This document shows, in pieces, positions 45,712 to 54,865 of a DNA stretch of 64,000 bases. A program made the translations under genes and the position numbers. The notes beneath the pieces are model-generated. The model was not told the origin of the DNA and made no database searches. It saw only the letters and a list, made by a program, of their open reading frames with translations. Position 1 is the stretch's first letter, and each line of letters begins with the position of its first letter. The DNA comes from an uncultured Cetobacterium sp. (GTDB lineage: Bacteria > Fusobacteriota > Fusobacteriia > Fusobacteriales > Fusobacteriaceae): contig CAAFWD010000215.1 in the NCBI GenBank assembly GCA_900766645.1, forward strand, positions 1 through 64,000. The letters run 5' to 3'.

Positions 45712-48279
45712 ATGAATCCAAATGATTTTACAGAAAACTCTATGCTTGCACTAACAGAAGCTCAGGCTCTGTCACAAAAATATATGCAGCAGAGTATCAA
45801 ACCTGAAATTTTAGCTCTAGCTCTTGTAGCTCAAAAAGAAGGGCTTATTATTCGTGTTCTTAATAAAATGGGAGTTAATACCAACTCTATCATTCTTAAT
45901 TTAGAGGCACTTTGTGATAGGCTTCCTAAAGTTCAGGGAGGTTCTACTAATATTAATCTCGATCATAAAACTAATGAAATTCTCATTAAGGCTCAATCCT
46001 TAATGAAAAAAATGGAAGATTCATATATCAGTGTCGAACATATTTTTATGGCACTTTTAGATGAAACAACTTTTTTATCAAGTTTTGTTGATAGAAAAGA
46101 GTTTGAAAAAGCTATTATAGAAATCAGAGGTAATAAAAAAGTTGATTCTCCTAATCCTGAACTTAAATATGAAGTTTTAGAAAAATATGGTCGTGATCTT
46201 GTTGAACTTGCAAGACAAGGAAAAATAGATCCTATTATAGGTAGAGATGGAGAGATTAGAAGAACTATTCAAATCATTTCTAGAAGAACTAAAAACAATC
46301 CTGTTCTTATTGGAGAACCTGGTGTTGGTAAAACTGCTATTGCAGAAGGATTAGCTCAAAGAATTTTAAATGGAGATGTCCCTGATTCTTTAAAAAATAA
46401 AAAGTTATTCTCTCTTGATATGGGATCGTTAATCGCTGGTGCTAAGTTTAGAGGAGAATTTGAAGAAAGACTTAAAGCTGTTCTAAAAGAAGTTGAAGAT
46501 TCTAATGGTGAAATTATACTTTTCATTGATGAAATTCACACTATTGTAGGTGCTGGAAAGAGTGACGGTGCAATGGATGCTGGTAACCTTTTAAAACCTA
46601 TGCTTGCCAGAGGAGAAGTTAGGGTTATTGGTGCTACTACTTTAGATGAATATAGAAAATATATAGAAAAAGACCCTGCTCTTGAAAGACGTTTCCAAGT
46701 TGTATTAGTTAACGAACCTACTGTAGAAGATACTATCTCTATACTTAGAGGTATCAAAGAGAAATTTGAAGTTTATCATGGTATCAGAATAACAGATGGT
46801 GCAATTGTTGAAGCTGCGACTTTAAGTCATAGATATATCCCTGATAGACAGCTTCCTGATAAAGCTATTGACCTTATTGATGAAGCTGCTGCTATGGTTA
46901 GAACAGAAATGGATTCTATGCCAGAAGAATTAGATCAACTTACTAGAAAAGTTATGCAACTTGAAATTGAGAGAGAAGCTCTAAAAAAAGAAACCGACCC
47001 CTATTCAAAAGAAAGACTAGAAATTTTAGAAAAAGAACTTTCAAATCTAGTGGAAAGAAAATCTACTTTAAAAGCTCAATGGGAAAATGAAAAAAAAGAT
47101 ATGACTATCTTAAAAGATATTAAAGCTGAAATAGAAAATGTTAAACTTGAAATCCATGAAGCTGAAAGAAAATATGATCTTAATAGATTAGCTGAACTTA
47201 AATATGGTAAACTTGCTTCTCTTGAAAAGCAGCTTGTAGAAGAGCAAAAACGATTAGAAGAACAAACTGGTTCAGATAAACTTATAAAACAAGAGGTAAC
47301 AGTTGAAGAAATCTCTGAAGTTATTTCTAAATGGACTGGAATTCCACTTTCTAAACTAATGGAAAGTGAAAAAGAAAAACTTCTTTCCTTAGAAGAAAAT
47401 CTGAATAATAGAGTAGTTGGTCAAGAAGAAGCTGTTAAAGCCGTATCTGAAACTATTCTTAGAGCTCGTGCAGGCCTAAAAGATCCAAATAGACCTATCG
47501 GTTCATTTGTATTTTTAGGTCCTACAGGTGTTGGTAAAACATATTTAGCTAAATCTTTAGCTTATCTATTATTTGACGATGAAGAAAATGTTATCAGAAT
47601 TGATATGAGTGAATATATGGATAAATTCTCGGTTACTAGACTTATTGGTGCCCCTCCGGGATACGTTGGGTACGATGAAGGTGGACAATTAACTGAAGCT
47701 GTCAGAAGAAAACCATACTCTGTTATTCTTTTCGATGAAATCGAAAAAGCTCATCCTGATACTTTCAATGTTCTTCTTCAAGTTTTAGATGATGGTAGGT
47801 TAACAGATGGTCAAGGGAAAGTTGTTGATTTTAAAAATACTCTTATAATAATGACATCTAATATTGGTAGTCATCTTATTCTAAGTGATCCTTCTTTGAA
47901 TGAAAAAACTAGAGAAGAAATTCAAAAACTACTTTTAGCTAATTTTAGACCTGAATTTTTAAATAGAATTGATGAAACTATTATATTTAAAGGCCTAGAA
48001 CTAAAAGAGATTAAAGGAATTGTAAAACAACTTCTAATATCTTTAGAAGAAAAATTAAAAGATAAAAAAATCAATTTTAACATTACAGATTCTGCTATTG
48101 AATTTTTAGCTAAATCTTCTTATGACCCACAATTTGGAGCTAGACCTCTAAGAAGATATATTCAAAAATATATTGAGACAGAGATAGCTAAAATAATTTT
48201 AAAAGGTGAAATCAAAGAAAGAGAATCTATTCTTATTGATTTTGATGGAGAAAAAATAATTTTTAAAACTTCAGTATAA
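45712..48279 (+). CDS. clpB: ClpB disaggregase
   Basis: ClpB is the AAA+ chaperone that rescues aggregated proteins with DnaK. The 855-residue protein has the Clp N-terminal repeats (about 5-145), NBD1 with GEPGVGKTA (about 200) and IHTIVGAG, the coiled-coil M domain (about 400-525), and NBD2 with GPTGVGKT (about 600) and [15 protein letters not shown]. The M domain and absence of an IGF/L ClpP loop distinguish it from ClpA/ClpC. The ATG has an AGAGGTGA site. A terminator follows. Confidence 0.96.
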   Translation: MNPNDFTENSMLALTEAQALSQKYMQQSIKPEILALALVAQKEGLIIRVLNKMGVNTNSIILNLEALCDRLPKVQGGSTNINLDHKTNEILIKAQSLMKKMEDSYISVEHIFMALLDETTFLSSFVDRKEFEKAIIEIRGNKKVDSPNPELKYEVLEKYGRDLVELARQGKIDPIIGRDGEIRRTIQIISRRTKNNPVLIGEPGVGKTAIAEGLAQRILNGDVPDSLKNKKLFSLDMGSLIAGAKFRGEFEERLKAVLKEVEDSNGEIILFIDEIHTIVGAGKSDGAMDAGNLLKPMLARGEVRVIGATTLDEYRKYIEKDPALERRFQVVLVNEPTVEDTISILRGIKEKFEVYHGIRITDGAIVEAATLSHRYIPDRQLPDKAIDLIDEAAAMVRTEMDSMPEELDQLTRKVMQLEIEREALKKETDPYSKERLEILEKELSNLVERKSTLKAQWENEKKDMTILKDIKAEIENVKLEIHEAERKYDLNRLAELKYGKLASLEKQLVEEQKRLEEQTGSDKLIKQEVTVEEISEVISKWTGIPLSKLMESEKEKLLSLEENLNNRVVGQEEAVKAVSETILRARAGLKDPNRPIGSFVFLGPTGVGKTYLAKSLAYLLFDDEENVIRIDMSEYMDKFSVTRLIGAPPGYVGYDEGGQLTEAVRRKPYSVILFDEIEKAHPDTFNVLLQVLDDGRLTDGQGKVVDFKNTLIIMTSNIGSHLILSDPSLNEKTREEIQKLLLANFRPEFLNRIDETIIFKGLELKEIKGIVKQLLISLEEKLKDKKINFNITDSAIEFLAKSSYDPQFGARPLRRYIQKYIETEIAKIILKGEIKERESILIDFDGEKIIFKTSV

Positions 48280-48281
48280 CT

Positions 48282-48317
48282 AAAAAATAGAGATAGGTTT
48301 TCCTATCTCTATTTTTT
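48282..48317 (+). terminator. Intrinsic terminator of clpB
   Basis: A 16-bp perfect stem (48282-48297 with 48302-48317) with loop TTTT ends in a T-run. The 5S promoter -35 begins four bases later. Confidence 0.92.
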
Positions 48318-48320
48318 CTA

Positions 48321-48352
48321 TTGACATTTTCTAAAAAAAATGTTATTATAAT
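48321..48352 (+). promoter_or_regulatory. Promoter of the 5S rRNA gene
   Basis: TTGACA (48321-48326) is followed by TATTAT (48344-48349) at 17 bp with TGT in the extended position, or by TATAAT (48347-48352) at 20 bp. The 36-bp block matches the tRNA-cluster promoter at 29 of 36 positions by my alignment. Confidence 0.8.
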
Positions 48353-48355
48353 TTA

Positions 48356-48473
48356 GCTTGGTAACGATAGCTACGGTGATACACCCAGTAACATTTCGAA
48401 CCTGGAAGTTAAGACCGTAAACGCCAAAAGTACTTGGGGGGCAGCCCCCTGGGAGGATAGGAAGTTGCCAAGC
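48356..48473 (+). rRNA. rrf: 5S ribosomal RNA (solitary gene)
   Basis: Helix I forms between GCTTGGTAAC (48356-48365) and GTTGCCAAGC (48464-48473) with one G-U pair. Conserved elements include CGGTGATACACCC, TTTCGAACCTGGAAGTTAAG, and the GGGGGC-AGCCCCC arm followed by GGGAGGATAGGAAG. Ends may differ by a base or two. There is no 16S or 23S gene in the window; the gene has its own promoter and is followed by a short T-run. Confidence 0.95.
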
Positions 48474-48514
48474 TTTTTTATTGGCTGATTGATAAAAAAA
48501 TCTAAAAATATCTA

Positions 48515-48552
48515 AAAAAGGACCATGATAACTAATTTATCTGGTCCTTTTT
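48515..48552. terminator. Bidirectional terminator between 5S rRNA and sepF
   Basis: AAAAAGGACCA (48515-48525) pairs with TGGTCCTTTTT (48542-48552) around a 16-nt loop, with A-rich and T-rich ends for either direction. Confidence 0.85.
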
Positions 48553-48558
48553 GCATTG

Positions 48559-48879
48559 TTATTTTTTGTTATATCTAGGAATAATCTCCTCTTCTTCATC
48601 AAATCTTGCACTTGCAATATCCTTTGAAACCTCTTTATATTCAAGTTGATAAGATTTATTCTTAGGTATTGAACAATATATTTTATCACCTGGATTTATA
48701 ATTTGTCCATCTTGGATATGAACTGCTCCGCTTACAAAATCCAGTATTCTTTGTGATTTTTCTGGATCTAAGTCACTTAAATTTATATGTACTATTTTTT
48801 CAGCTTTTATATACTCAATACACTTTAAGCAATCCTCAAATCTCATAGGTTTTAAAAAAACTATATCGTAATCTGCCAT
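48559..48879 (-). CDS. sepF: SepF-like cell division protein (core domain only)
   Basis: SepF bundles FtsZ filaments at the division site. The 106-residue protein contains the SepF core: VFLKPMRFEDCLKCIEYIKAEKIVHINLSDLDPEKSQRILDFVSGAVHIQDGQI, then GDKIYCSIP. It starts almost at the core and lacks the N-terminal amphipathic membrane-binding helix and acidic linker of Bacillus SepF (about 150 residues). I chose ATG 48879, since AGGGGTG lies at a good distance; the GTG at 48888 overlaps that site. It is last in a long operon. Confidence 0.85.
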   Translation of the reverse strand: MADYDIVFLKPMRFEDCLKCIEYIKAEKIVHINLSDLDPEKSQRILDFVSGAVHIQDGQIINPGDKIYCSIPKNKSYQLEYKEVSKDIASARFDEEEEIIPRYNKK

Positions 48880-48913
48880 TTTAATCACCCCTTTTATTTT
48901 GATTATACACTAT

Positions 48914-49858
48914 TTAGATATTTTCTACTACTTTTTTTATAATATCCTCAGCTGAAAGATCTGATGCAAACCCAGCAGCCTTAATATGCCCGCCGCCACC
49001 GAACAAGGCAGCTACAGCATTAACATCCTTATCATGTTTACTTCTTAAACTTCCTTTTATCTTTCCGTTAGGCTCTCCTCTTAAAAATAAAGAAGCTTCA
49101 CTTTCATTATAATTTAATAACTCCTCTACTAATCCTTCTGTTTCATCCTTAGTTGCTCCTACAGTTTGTAAAAACTCATATGGAAGATAGAAGTAACTTA
49201 ATTTTTTTTCAGAATCAAATTTCATTTCGCTTAAAGCTTTTCCTAAGATTCTTAATCTCGCCAATGATTTTGATTTAAAAAAGTCATTAACTATTTTATT
49301 ATTATTAACCCCTAGCTTCATTAAATTAGCTGCAACTTTAAATGTATTTTCACTAACATTACTATGAGCAAAATTTCCTGTATCATTTACTAACCCTAAA
49401 TACATTGCCTCACCCATCTCTAAAGTTATCTCTATTCCTAAATCTTCTAATATCCCATACATTAATTCAGATGTTGATGAAATATCCTCTACTATATTTA
49501 TATCTCCATATTTTGAATTACTTATATGGTGATCTATGTTTATTTTAAATGTATCTTTTATAATTTCTACTACGTCACCTATTCTATCTAAAGTAGCTGA
49601 ATCTACTAAGATAGCAAGATCATAATTTTCATCTTTAATATCTTTAATATTTTTTATTTTTTCTATACCCTTTAAAAAAGCTATATTTTTAGGTATTGGA
49701 TCTTGGATTACAAATTCTATTTTTTTATTAGGATATTTCTTTTCTAATCCTAATAACAATGCCAATCCAGATCCTATTATATCTCCATCAGGATTTATAT
49801 GCCCTGATATTATAATGCTTTTAGCATCTTCTATTTTGTTTTTTATATCATTTATCAT
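48914..49858 (-). CDS. nrnA: DHH family phosphoesterase, NrnA-type (nanoRNase/pAp phosphatase)
   Basis: The 314-residue protein has the DHH fold motifs: SGHINPDGDIIGSG (motif I), LAILVDSAT (motif II), NIDHHISNSKYGDIN (DHH motif III), and a C-terminal DHHA1 domain with GGGGHIKAAGF. NrnA degrades short oligoribonucleotides and 3'-phosphoadenosine 5'-phosphate. I chose ATG 49858 with GGAAGGA upstream; it overlaps the end of the yitT gene by 11 nt. The ATG at 49882 would add eight residues lying over the Shine-Dalgarno. Confidence 0.92.
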   Translation of the reverse strand: MINDIKNKIEDAKSIIISGHINPDGDIIGSGLALLLGLEKKYPNKKIEFVIQDPIPKNIAFLKGIEKIKNIKDIKDENYDLAILVDSATLDRIGDVVEIIKDTFKINIDHHISNSKYGDINIVEDISSTSELMYGILEDLGIEITLEMGEAMYLGLVNDTGNFAHSNVSENTFKVAANLMKLGVNNNKIVNDFFKSKSLARLRILGKALSEMKFDSEKKLSYFYLPYEFLQTVGATKDETEGLVEELLNYNESEASLFLRGEPNGKIKGSLRSKHDKDVNAVAALFGGGGHIKAAGFASDLSAEDIIKKVVENI

Positions 49859-50759
49859 TTTTTTCCTTCCAATCCTTTGCATTAAAATCTAAATCGAATG
49901 TATACCCTCTTCCCATAACTTCGTGAACATCTGAAACAACTACAAAGGCTTCTTTATCGACTTCAGTTATCAACTCTTTTAATAAATGTATTTCTCTACT
50001 TCTAAGTACTGTTGTAATTACGTCTCTATCTGATTGACTAAACAGTGCTTTTGCAACATAATGATTTCCTGTTTTTCCTAGATCCTCAACTATTATTTTT
50101 CTAACTTTCTCTATTTCAGAAGTTACAATATAAGCCATTTTAGCATTTCCCATACCATTAATTATTTTATTTATTACAACTCCTGTTGCATATAAGTTAA
50201 TTAATGCGTATAATGCTTTTTCAGCTCCAAATATATACCCAGCTAATATAACTATTGTTGAATCTACCATTATTAATCCTTGTCCTATAGGGATTTTTAA
50301 ATATTTATTTAAAATTCCTGAAACAATATCACTTCCACCTGTTGTTCCACCATTTTTTATAACTGTTCCAAGTCCTACTCCCATTAAAACTCCTCCATAA
50401 AGAGTTCCTAATATAATACTTGTTGGATTTGAAAAATCTATAAATTGATTTATATGTGGAAATAAAACTTTTATCAGTTCTACGTTTAGTGATAAAAACG
50501 ATATTCCAGCTAATGTTTTAGCTCCATAAGCTTTTCCAAAAACTTTAATTCCAATTATAAACAGCGGAATATTTATCGCAAAGATCAATGTTCCTACTGG
50601 AATTTTTGTAATATAGTTTATTAAAATCGCAGCTCCTGTAGCTCCTCCTGGTGCTAAATTTGATGGTACTAAAAATGCATTTATTGCTATTGATGCAATT
50701 ACTGTTCCTATGAATATAAATACATAGTCTTTTAAAATTTTAATCTTTTTTCTTTTCAC
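49848..50759 (-). CDS. yitT: YitT family membrane protein
   Basis: The 303-residue protein has five or six membrane segments (DUF161/YitT_membrane) with LAPGGATGAAI and KNGGTTGGSDIVSGIL repeats, followed by a cytoplasmic DUF2179 domain (about 220-290) with KALFSQSDRDVITTVLRSREI and VSDVHEVMGRGY. The family is common in Firmicutes and Fusobacteria and has no firm activity; the C-terminal domain may bind a small ligand. It lies between hprK and nrnA. Confidence 0.92.
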   Translation of the reverse strand: MKRKKIKILKDYVFIFIGTVIASIAINAFLVPSNLAPGGATGAAILINYITKIPVGTLIFAINIPLFIIGIKVFGKAYGAKTLAGISFLSLNVELIKVLFPHINQFIDFSNPTSIILGTLYGGVLMGVGLGTVIKNGGTTGGSDIVSGILNKYLKIPIGQGLIMVDSTIVILAGYIFGAEKALYALINLYATGVVINKIINGMGNAKMAYIVTSEIEKVRKIIVEDLGKTGNHYVAKALFSQSDRDVITTVLRSREIHLLKELITEVDKEAFVVVSDVHEVMGRGYTFDLDFNAKDWKEKNDK

Positions 50760-50771
50760 TTTAATCCCCCG

Positions 50772-52691
50772 TTACATTTTTTCCTTTTTTAATTCTTTTA
50801 AATATATCTCTTCTGAGTTATATCCCATTCTTTTAGCCATCAAATTCATCACTGCTATCTCTACCATGGCAGCAGCATTTCTTCCCGATGAAATATAAAG
50901 CTTTATCTTTGACACTTTATTTCCTAAAATATTCTCTGTTGATTCTTGATAATCCATAGCAGTTAAATAATCTTCACTTTTTAATTCTTGAAGTTCTATT
51001 ACCATATCTAATCTTTTACTAATTCTAACAGCTCCAACACCATATAGTGCTTTTACGTCTATTATACCTAATCCTCTTATCTCCATAAAATAGGGAAGTT
51101 TTGATGCTCTCCCTGTTATATCCCCTATAACACCCTTTTCAAATCTAACAGAATCATCCGCTATTAATCTGTGACCTCTATGAATTAATTCTAAAGCTGT
51201 TTCACTTTTTCCTATTCCACTTTTTCCAGTTAATAAAACTCCAAAACCATATAATTCTACAAAAACTCCGTGTTTAGATACTGTTGGTGCAAAATAATTT
51301 TCTAAATATGCACTAACTGTTGCTACAATATGACTGGTTCTATCCATATCTGTTTCAAGTAAAATAATGTCTCTCTCAACTATTAAGTCAAAGAAATATT
51401 TTGGTATATTTTTCAATTTTGAAATAAGAATTACTGGAAAATCATTTTCCAAATATCTTTTTAAATTTCTTAACCTCTCATCTTCAGGTAAGCTTTCTAA
51501 ATATTTAAATTCATTTTCTGTAAACAACTGAATTCCTGTATATCCCTCTTGATCATACATTTCAAAATATCCCGTTAATGCTAATGATGGCCTGTGGACT
51601 CCTGTTGTTGTTATATATTTTTTATCTAAAAGATCCTGTCCATTTAAAACTTTTAAATCAAATCTATTTTTAATATAACTTACAGGTAAACTCGTTTTAT
51701 TATCCACAGCAGCACCCCTTGCTTTATCTTTTTTATTTTTTTCAATAAGCTTTCTGGATTCTCTCCAAAAATATTCAGCTGAATTAACTCCAGTTTTTTT
51801 CAATCTATAGTTTATAGCAGCTGTTTCGATTATTATTGCTAAATTTCTCCCTTTTCTAACTGGAAGAGTTACTTTAGGGACTTTCAATCCTAAAAATTCT
51901 TCATAAACTTCGTCTAATCCTAATCTATCATAGAATTTTTTTTCATCCCATTTTTCAAGTTCTATTAAAAGAGTTATTTTTTTACTACTTCTTGTGCTTT
52001 TAATTCCGAAATGCGTTGTAACATCTATATCATTTCCATCTTTTCCAAATAAATAAAAATGGCTATCCCCTTTTCTCTTTTCAGAAGTATTAGAACCTAA
52101 TATAAATCTATTTGCTATATTTTTTATTTTCAATCTTGTATCAGTTATAAATTTATGACCTCTTTCAAGTAATTCAACTGTAGCACCTAACCTTGCATCT
52201 TCATATCCTTTTAATAAAATTCCAACTCCGTATACATCTAAAAGAATATGGTCATTAATAACTGTTTCTCTGGCTAATACCTTTTGTAAAAAGAACTTTG
52301 AATTTCTGATAAATTCTGTTGTCCTATATTGTGTTTTTAATACTGGCTTTTTTACTTTTTCAGCAATTTCCAAAATTTCGTCCAATACATCTGTTTCACA
52401 AGTTAGTATTAAAGCTGGAAATGGAAAGCTTAAATATTTATTTAAAATTTCTAATCTTTTTTCTTTAGATATTCCTTCTAAATAACGGCTTTCTTTTCTT
52501 CCTAAAACATTTAAATTAGTATTTAACTCTTCTCCATTAAAAAAGAACCCTGAAAGCTCATAACCTACTCTATATATACTTTGAGTCATTATATAGTTGC
52601 ATCTATGGTCTTTAGTTAAATACTCCAATTTTAGTGCTTTTACAAACTCATCAACTGCCAATCTTTTTAATACTGTCTTTTGAATTATCAT
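50772..52691 (-). CDS. hprK: Tandem HPr kinase/phosphorylase with a degenerate N-terminal half
   Basis: HprK phosphorylates HPr on Ser in sugar control. The protein has 639 residues, about twice the usual 310. The C-terminal half (about 335-639) has catalytic HGVFVELYG, P-loop GKSGIGKS (489-496), LIADDSV and signature EIRGLGIIDVKALYG. The N-terminal half (1-325) aligns along its length (HILLDVYGVGILLKG, ERGHKFITD, HFGIKSTR), but its P-loop reads GYEDARLG (162-169) and cannot bind ATP normally. Its PVRKGRN (about 277) is canonical, whereas the C-terminal half has YISSGRN. The ATG has AAGGAG upstream. Confidence 0.9.
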   Translation of the reverse strand: MIIQKTVLKRLAVDEFVKALKLEYLTKDHRCNYIMTQSIYRVGYELSGFFFNGEELNTNLNVLGRKESRYLEGISKEKRLEILNKYLSFPFPALILTCETDVLDEILEIAEKVKKPVLKTQYRTTEFIRNSKFFLQKVLARETVINDHILLDVYGVGILLKGYEDARLGATVELLERGHKFITDTRLKIKNIANRFILGSNTSEKRKGDSHFYLFGKDGNDIDVTTHFGIKSTRSSKKITLLIELEKWDEKKFYDRLGLDEVYEEFLGLKVPKVTLPVRKGRNLAIIIETAAINYRLKKTGVNSAEYFWRESRKLIEKNKKDKARGAAVDNKTSLPVSYIKNRFDLKVLNGQDLLDKKYITTTGVHRPSLALTGYFEMYDQEGYTGIQLFTENEFKYLESLPEDERLRNLKRYLENDFPVILISKLKNIPKYFFDLIVERDIILLETDMDRTSHIVATVSAYLENYFAPTVSKHGVFVELYGFGVLLTGKSGIGKSETALELIHRGHRLIADDSVRFEKGVIGDITGRASKLPYFMEIRGLGIIDVKALYGVGAVRISKRLDMVIELQELKSEDYLTAMDYQESTENILGNKVSKIKLYISSGRNAAAMVEIAVMNLMAKRMGYNSEEIYLKELKKEKM

Positions 52692-52702
52692 ATGAGCTCC
52701 TT

Positions 52703-52900
52703 CTAATTCTCTTTATAAAAATCCTCTGTTCTTGCTCTGTACTCTAAATCAATTTTTTTATTAAATTTTTCTATTTTTTCTTCTCTATCTTTGTATATAA
52801 GCACTAAATCTTTTACCAATGTATACTCATAATAAGCTAAAGTTAAAAATATAGAAAAAGTTATAACTTTAAAAAATATCTGAATCTTTTTATTTTTCAT
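52703..52900 (-). CDS. Small single-pass membrane protein, unknown
   Basis: The 65-residue protein has a basic N-terminus (MKNKK), one membrane helix (about 8-27) and a charged C-terminal region (IYKDREEKIEKFNKKIDLEYRAR) likely to form a short coiled coil. The layout is reminiscent of FtsL/FtsB/DivIC proteins, but it is shorter and I see no diagnostic motif. It overlaps the 3' end of folC by 11 nt and precedes hprK by 11 nt, so it is a genuine operon member. Confidence 0.7.
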   Translation of the reverse strand: MKNKKIQIFFKVITFSIFLTLAYYEYTLVKDLVLIYKDREEKIEKFNKKIDLEYRARTEDFYKEN

Positions 52901-54137
52901 TTAATAAAACTTCCTCTTTAAATTTACTCAAAAGATAAAATGATCCACAAATTAATACCACTTTTTTATTCGGTACTGATAAAGCTAACCTATATGCCTC
53001 TTTTAAATCCTCTTCATACAACTTTCCAGTTTTATTTGAATCTAAATCATACAATTCTTTAGCACTCTGGCCTCTTTTATTTTCCTTTAAAGATGTATAT
53101 ATAATATCTCCCACACATTCATCTAAAATATTTATTATACTTTTAGAGTCCTTATCTTTTAAAATCGCTACTACTGCAATTATATCCTTTTTTTCATAGC
53201 CTTTTTTTATAGTTTCACACAATGTTTTAGCACCCTCTCCATTATGTGCTCCATCTAAAATAATTATTTTTTCATTTTTTAAAACTTCAAATCTGCAAGG
53301 CCATGAAACTTTTGTTATTCCTCTTTGAATAATTTCATCTGATATTTCCAATTCTTTCAAAACTTCGTATGCACATAAAAAGTTTTTATATTGATAATCT
53401 CCAAAAAGAGAAAAATTATATTCTTTTCCTTCTAACTCTATCTTAGTTATAAAACTTTTAAAATCCAATCTATATTTTCCATCTTTATACTTATCTAAAA
53501 CATTTGTATAATTGCTTGTTTTTTCTTCGATTGCTTTTAAAAATTCCTTATCATCACATCCTACAATAACTTTAGATTTTCTCTTTATTATTCCAGCTTT
53601 TTCTTTTGCTATATCACAAATACTATTCCCTAAAAACTCAATGTGATCTAAAGAAACATTTGTCACTACACATATATCTCCATCAGCTATATTAGTGGCA
53701 TCGTATTTCCCACCCATTCCAACTTCTAAGATAACATATTCAGCTTTTTTATCTGAAAAATACTTAAACATCATAGCAGTTGTAACTTCAAAGAAAGTTG
53801 GAGTTATCCCCAACTTTCTCACAACCTCTTTTACATATGAATAATATTCAGCTATCTCTTCATCACTTATTTCAGTTCCATTTAAACAGATTCTCTCATT
53901 AAATTTTAATATATGGGGAGATGTATATTTTCCTACACTATTTCCATTTTCTACTAAAACTTTCTCAACTGTTGTTGATGTTGAACCCTTTCCATTTGTC
54001 CCTGCAATATGTATAACTTTATAATCGTTTTGTGGATTTCCCATCTCTTTACAAATCATCTCTATATTAGATAATCCTAATTTAATCCCATGTAAAGAAT
54101 AAGAATATAGCTCTTCTAAAAGTAATTCAATATCCAT
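52890..54137 (-). CDS. folC: Bifunctional folylpolyglutamate/dihydrofolate synthase
   Basis: FolC makes dihydrofolate from dihydropteroate and adds further glutamates. The 415-residue Mur-ligase fold protein has IHIAGTNGKGSTSTTVEKV (P-loop, about 42), YTSPHILKFNERI, LEVGMGGKYDATNI, TNVSLDHIEFLG, the ILDGAHNGEGA motif and the C-terminal CGSFYLLSKF. It acts after FolP, which is about 43 kb away in this window. The ATG is 12 nt after mtnN with a GGAGGG site. Confidence 0.95.
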   Translation of the reverse strand: MDIELLLEELYSYSLHGIKLGLSNIEMICKEMGNPQNDYKVIHIAGTNGKGSTSTTVEKVLVENGNSVGKYTSPHILKFNERICLNGTEISDEEIAEYYSYVKEVVRKLGITPTFFEVTTAMMFKYFSDKKAEYVILEVGMGGKYDATNIADGDICVVTNVSLDHIEFLGNSICDIAKEKAGIIKRKSKVIVGCDDKEFLKAIEEKTSNYTNVLDKYKDGKYRLDFKSFITKIELEGKEYNFSLFGDYQYKNFLCAYEVLKELEISDEIIQRGITKVSWPCRFEVLKNEKIIILDGAHNGEGAKTLCETIKKGYEKKDIIAVVAILKDKDSKSIINILDECVGDIIYTSLKENKRGQSAKELYDLDSNKTGKLYEEDLKEAYRLALSVPNKKVVLICGSFYLLSKFKEEVLLNEK

Positions 54138-54149
54138 ATGCCCTCCATA

Positions 54150-54845
54150 TTACATTTTTTCTAACATTCCTTCAATTATCATCTTTGAATTTTGAGCTGC
54201 TAATTTTACAAACTCATCAAAGTTCATATTCGCATCATGATTTGCCTTGTCAGAGATTGATCTAATTATAACAAATGGTTTATTTAAAACTTGGCATACG
54301 TGAGCTACTGCAGCTCCTTCCATCTCTGTACACTCTCCATTAAAAGTATCTCTTAACCATTTTATCTTATCTGGAGAAGCTACAAATTCATCACCACTTA
54401 CTATTGTCCCAGTCCAAACTTTATCTTCACCAAACTTCTCTTTTGCAACTTCTTCTGCTAACTTAACTAATTCTAAATCACTTTTAAATTTAGAGTTTTC
54501 CATTCTAGGAATAACACCAAAATCATATCCAAATGCAGTAGCATCAAAGTCATGTTCTACTAAATCTGTTGAAACAACAATATCTCCAATATTTATCTCA
54601 GGATTTAATCCTCCAGCTACTCCAGTAAACATTATCTTATCAACATTAAATTCTTGAATTAAAAGTGTTGAACAAATTGCTGCATTTACTTTTCCTATTC
54701 CACACTCAACTAAAACTATATTTTTCCCTAAAAGTTCTCCTTTATAAAATTCATATCCACCTAGTACTCTTGTTTCTTCTAAAGTCATAACCTCTTTAAG
54801 TTGAATAACTTCTTCATGCATTGCTCCTATAATTCCTAATAACAC
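54150..54845 (-). CDS. mtnN: 5'-methylthioadenosine/S-adenosylhomocysteine nucleosidase
   Basis: MtnN removes adenine from methylthioadenosine and S-adenosylhomocysteine, recycling SAM by-products made downstream of metK. The 231-residue protein starts MLLGIIGAMHEEVIQLKE, with VECGIGKVNAAICSTLLI, FTGVAGGLNPEINIGDIVVS, and ECTEMEGAAVAHVC, where Glu-Met-Glu contacts ribose; the catalytic Asp lies in IRSISDKA. The ATG has an AGGAGG site. Confidence 0.96.
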   Translation of the reverse strand: MLLGIIGAMHEEVIQLKEVMTLEETRVLGGYEFYKGELLGKNIVLVECGIGKVNAAICSTLLIQEFNVDKIMFTGVAGGLNPEINIGDIVVSTDLVEHDFDATAFGYDFGVIPRMENSKFKSDLELVKLAEEVAKEKFGEDKVWTGTIVSGDEFVASPDKIKWLRDTFNGECTEMEGAAVAHVCQVLNKPFVIIRSISDKANHDANMNFDEFVKLAAQNSKMIIEGMLEKM

Positions 54846-54865
54846 TTGTATCCTCCTAAAACTAT

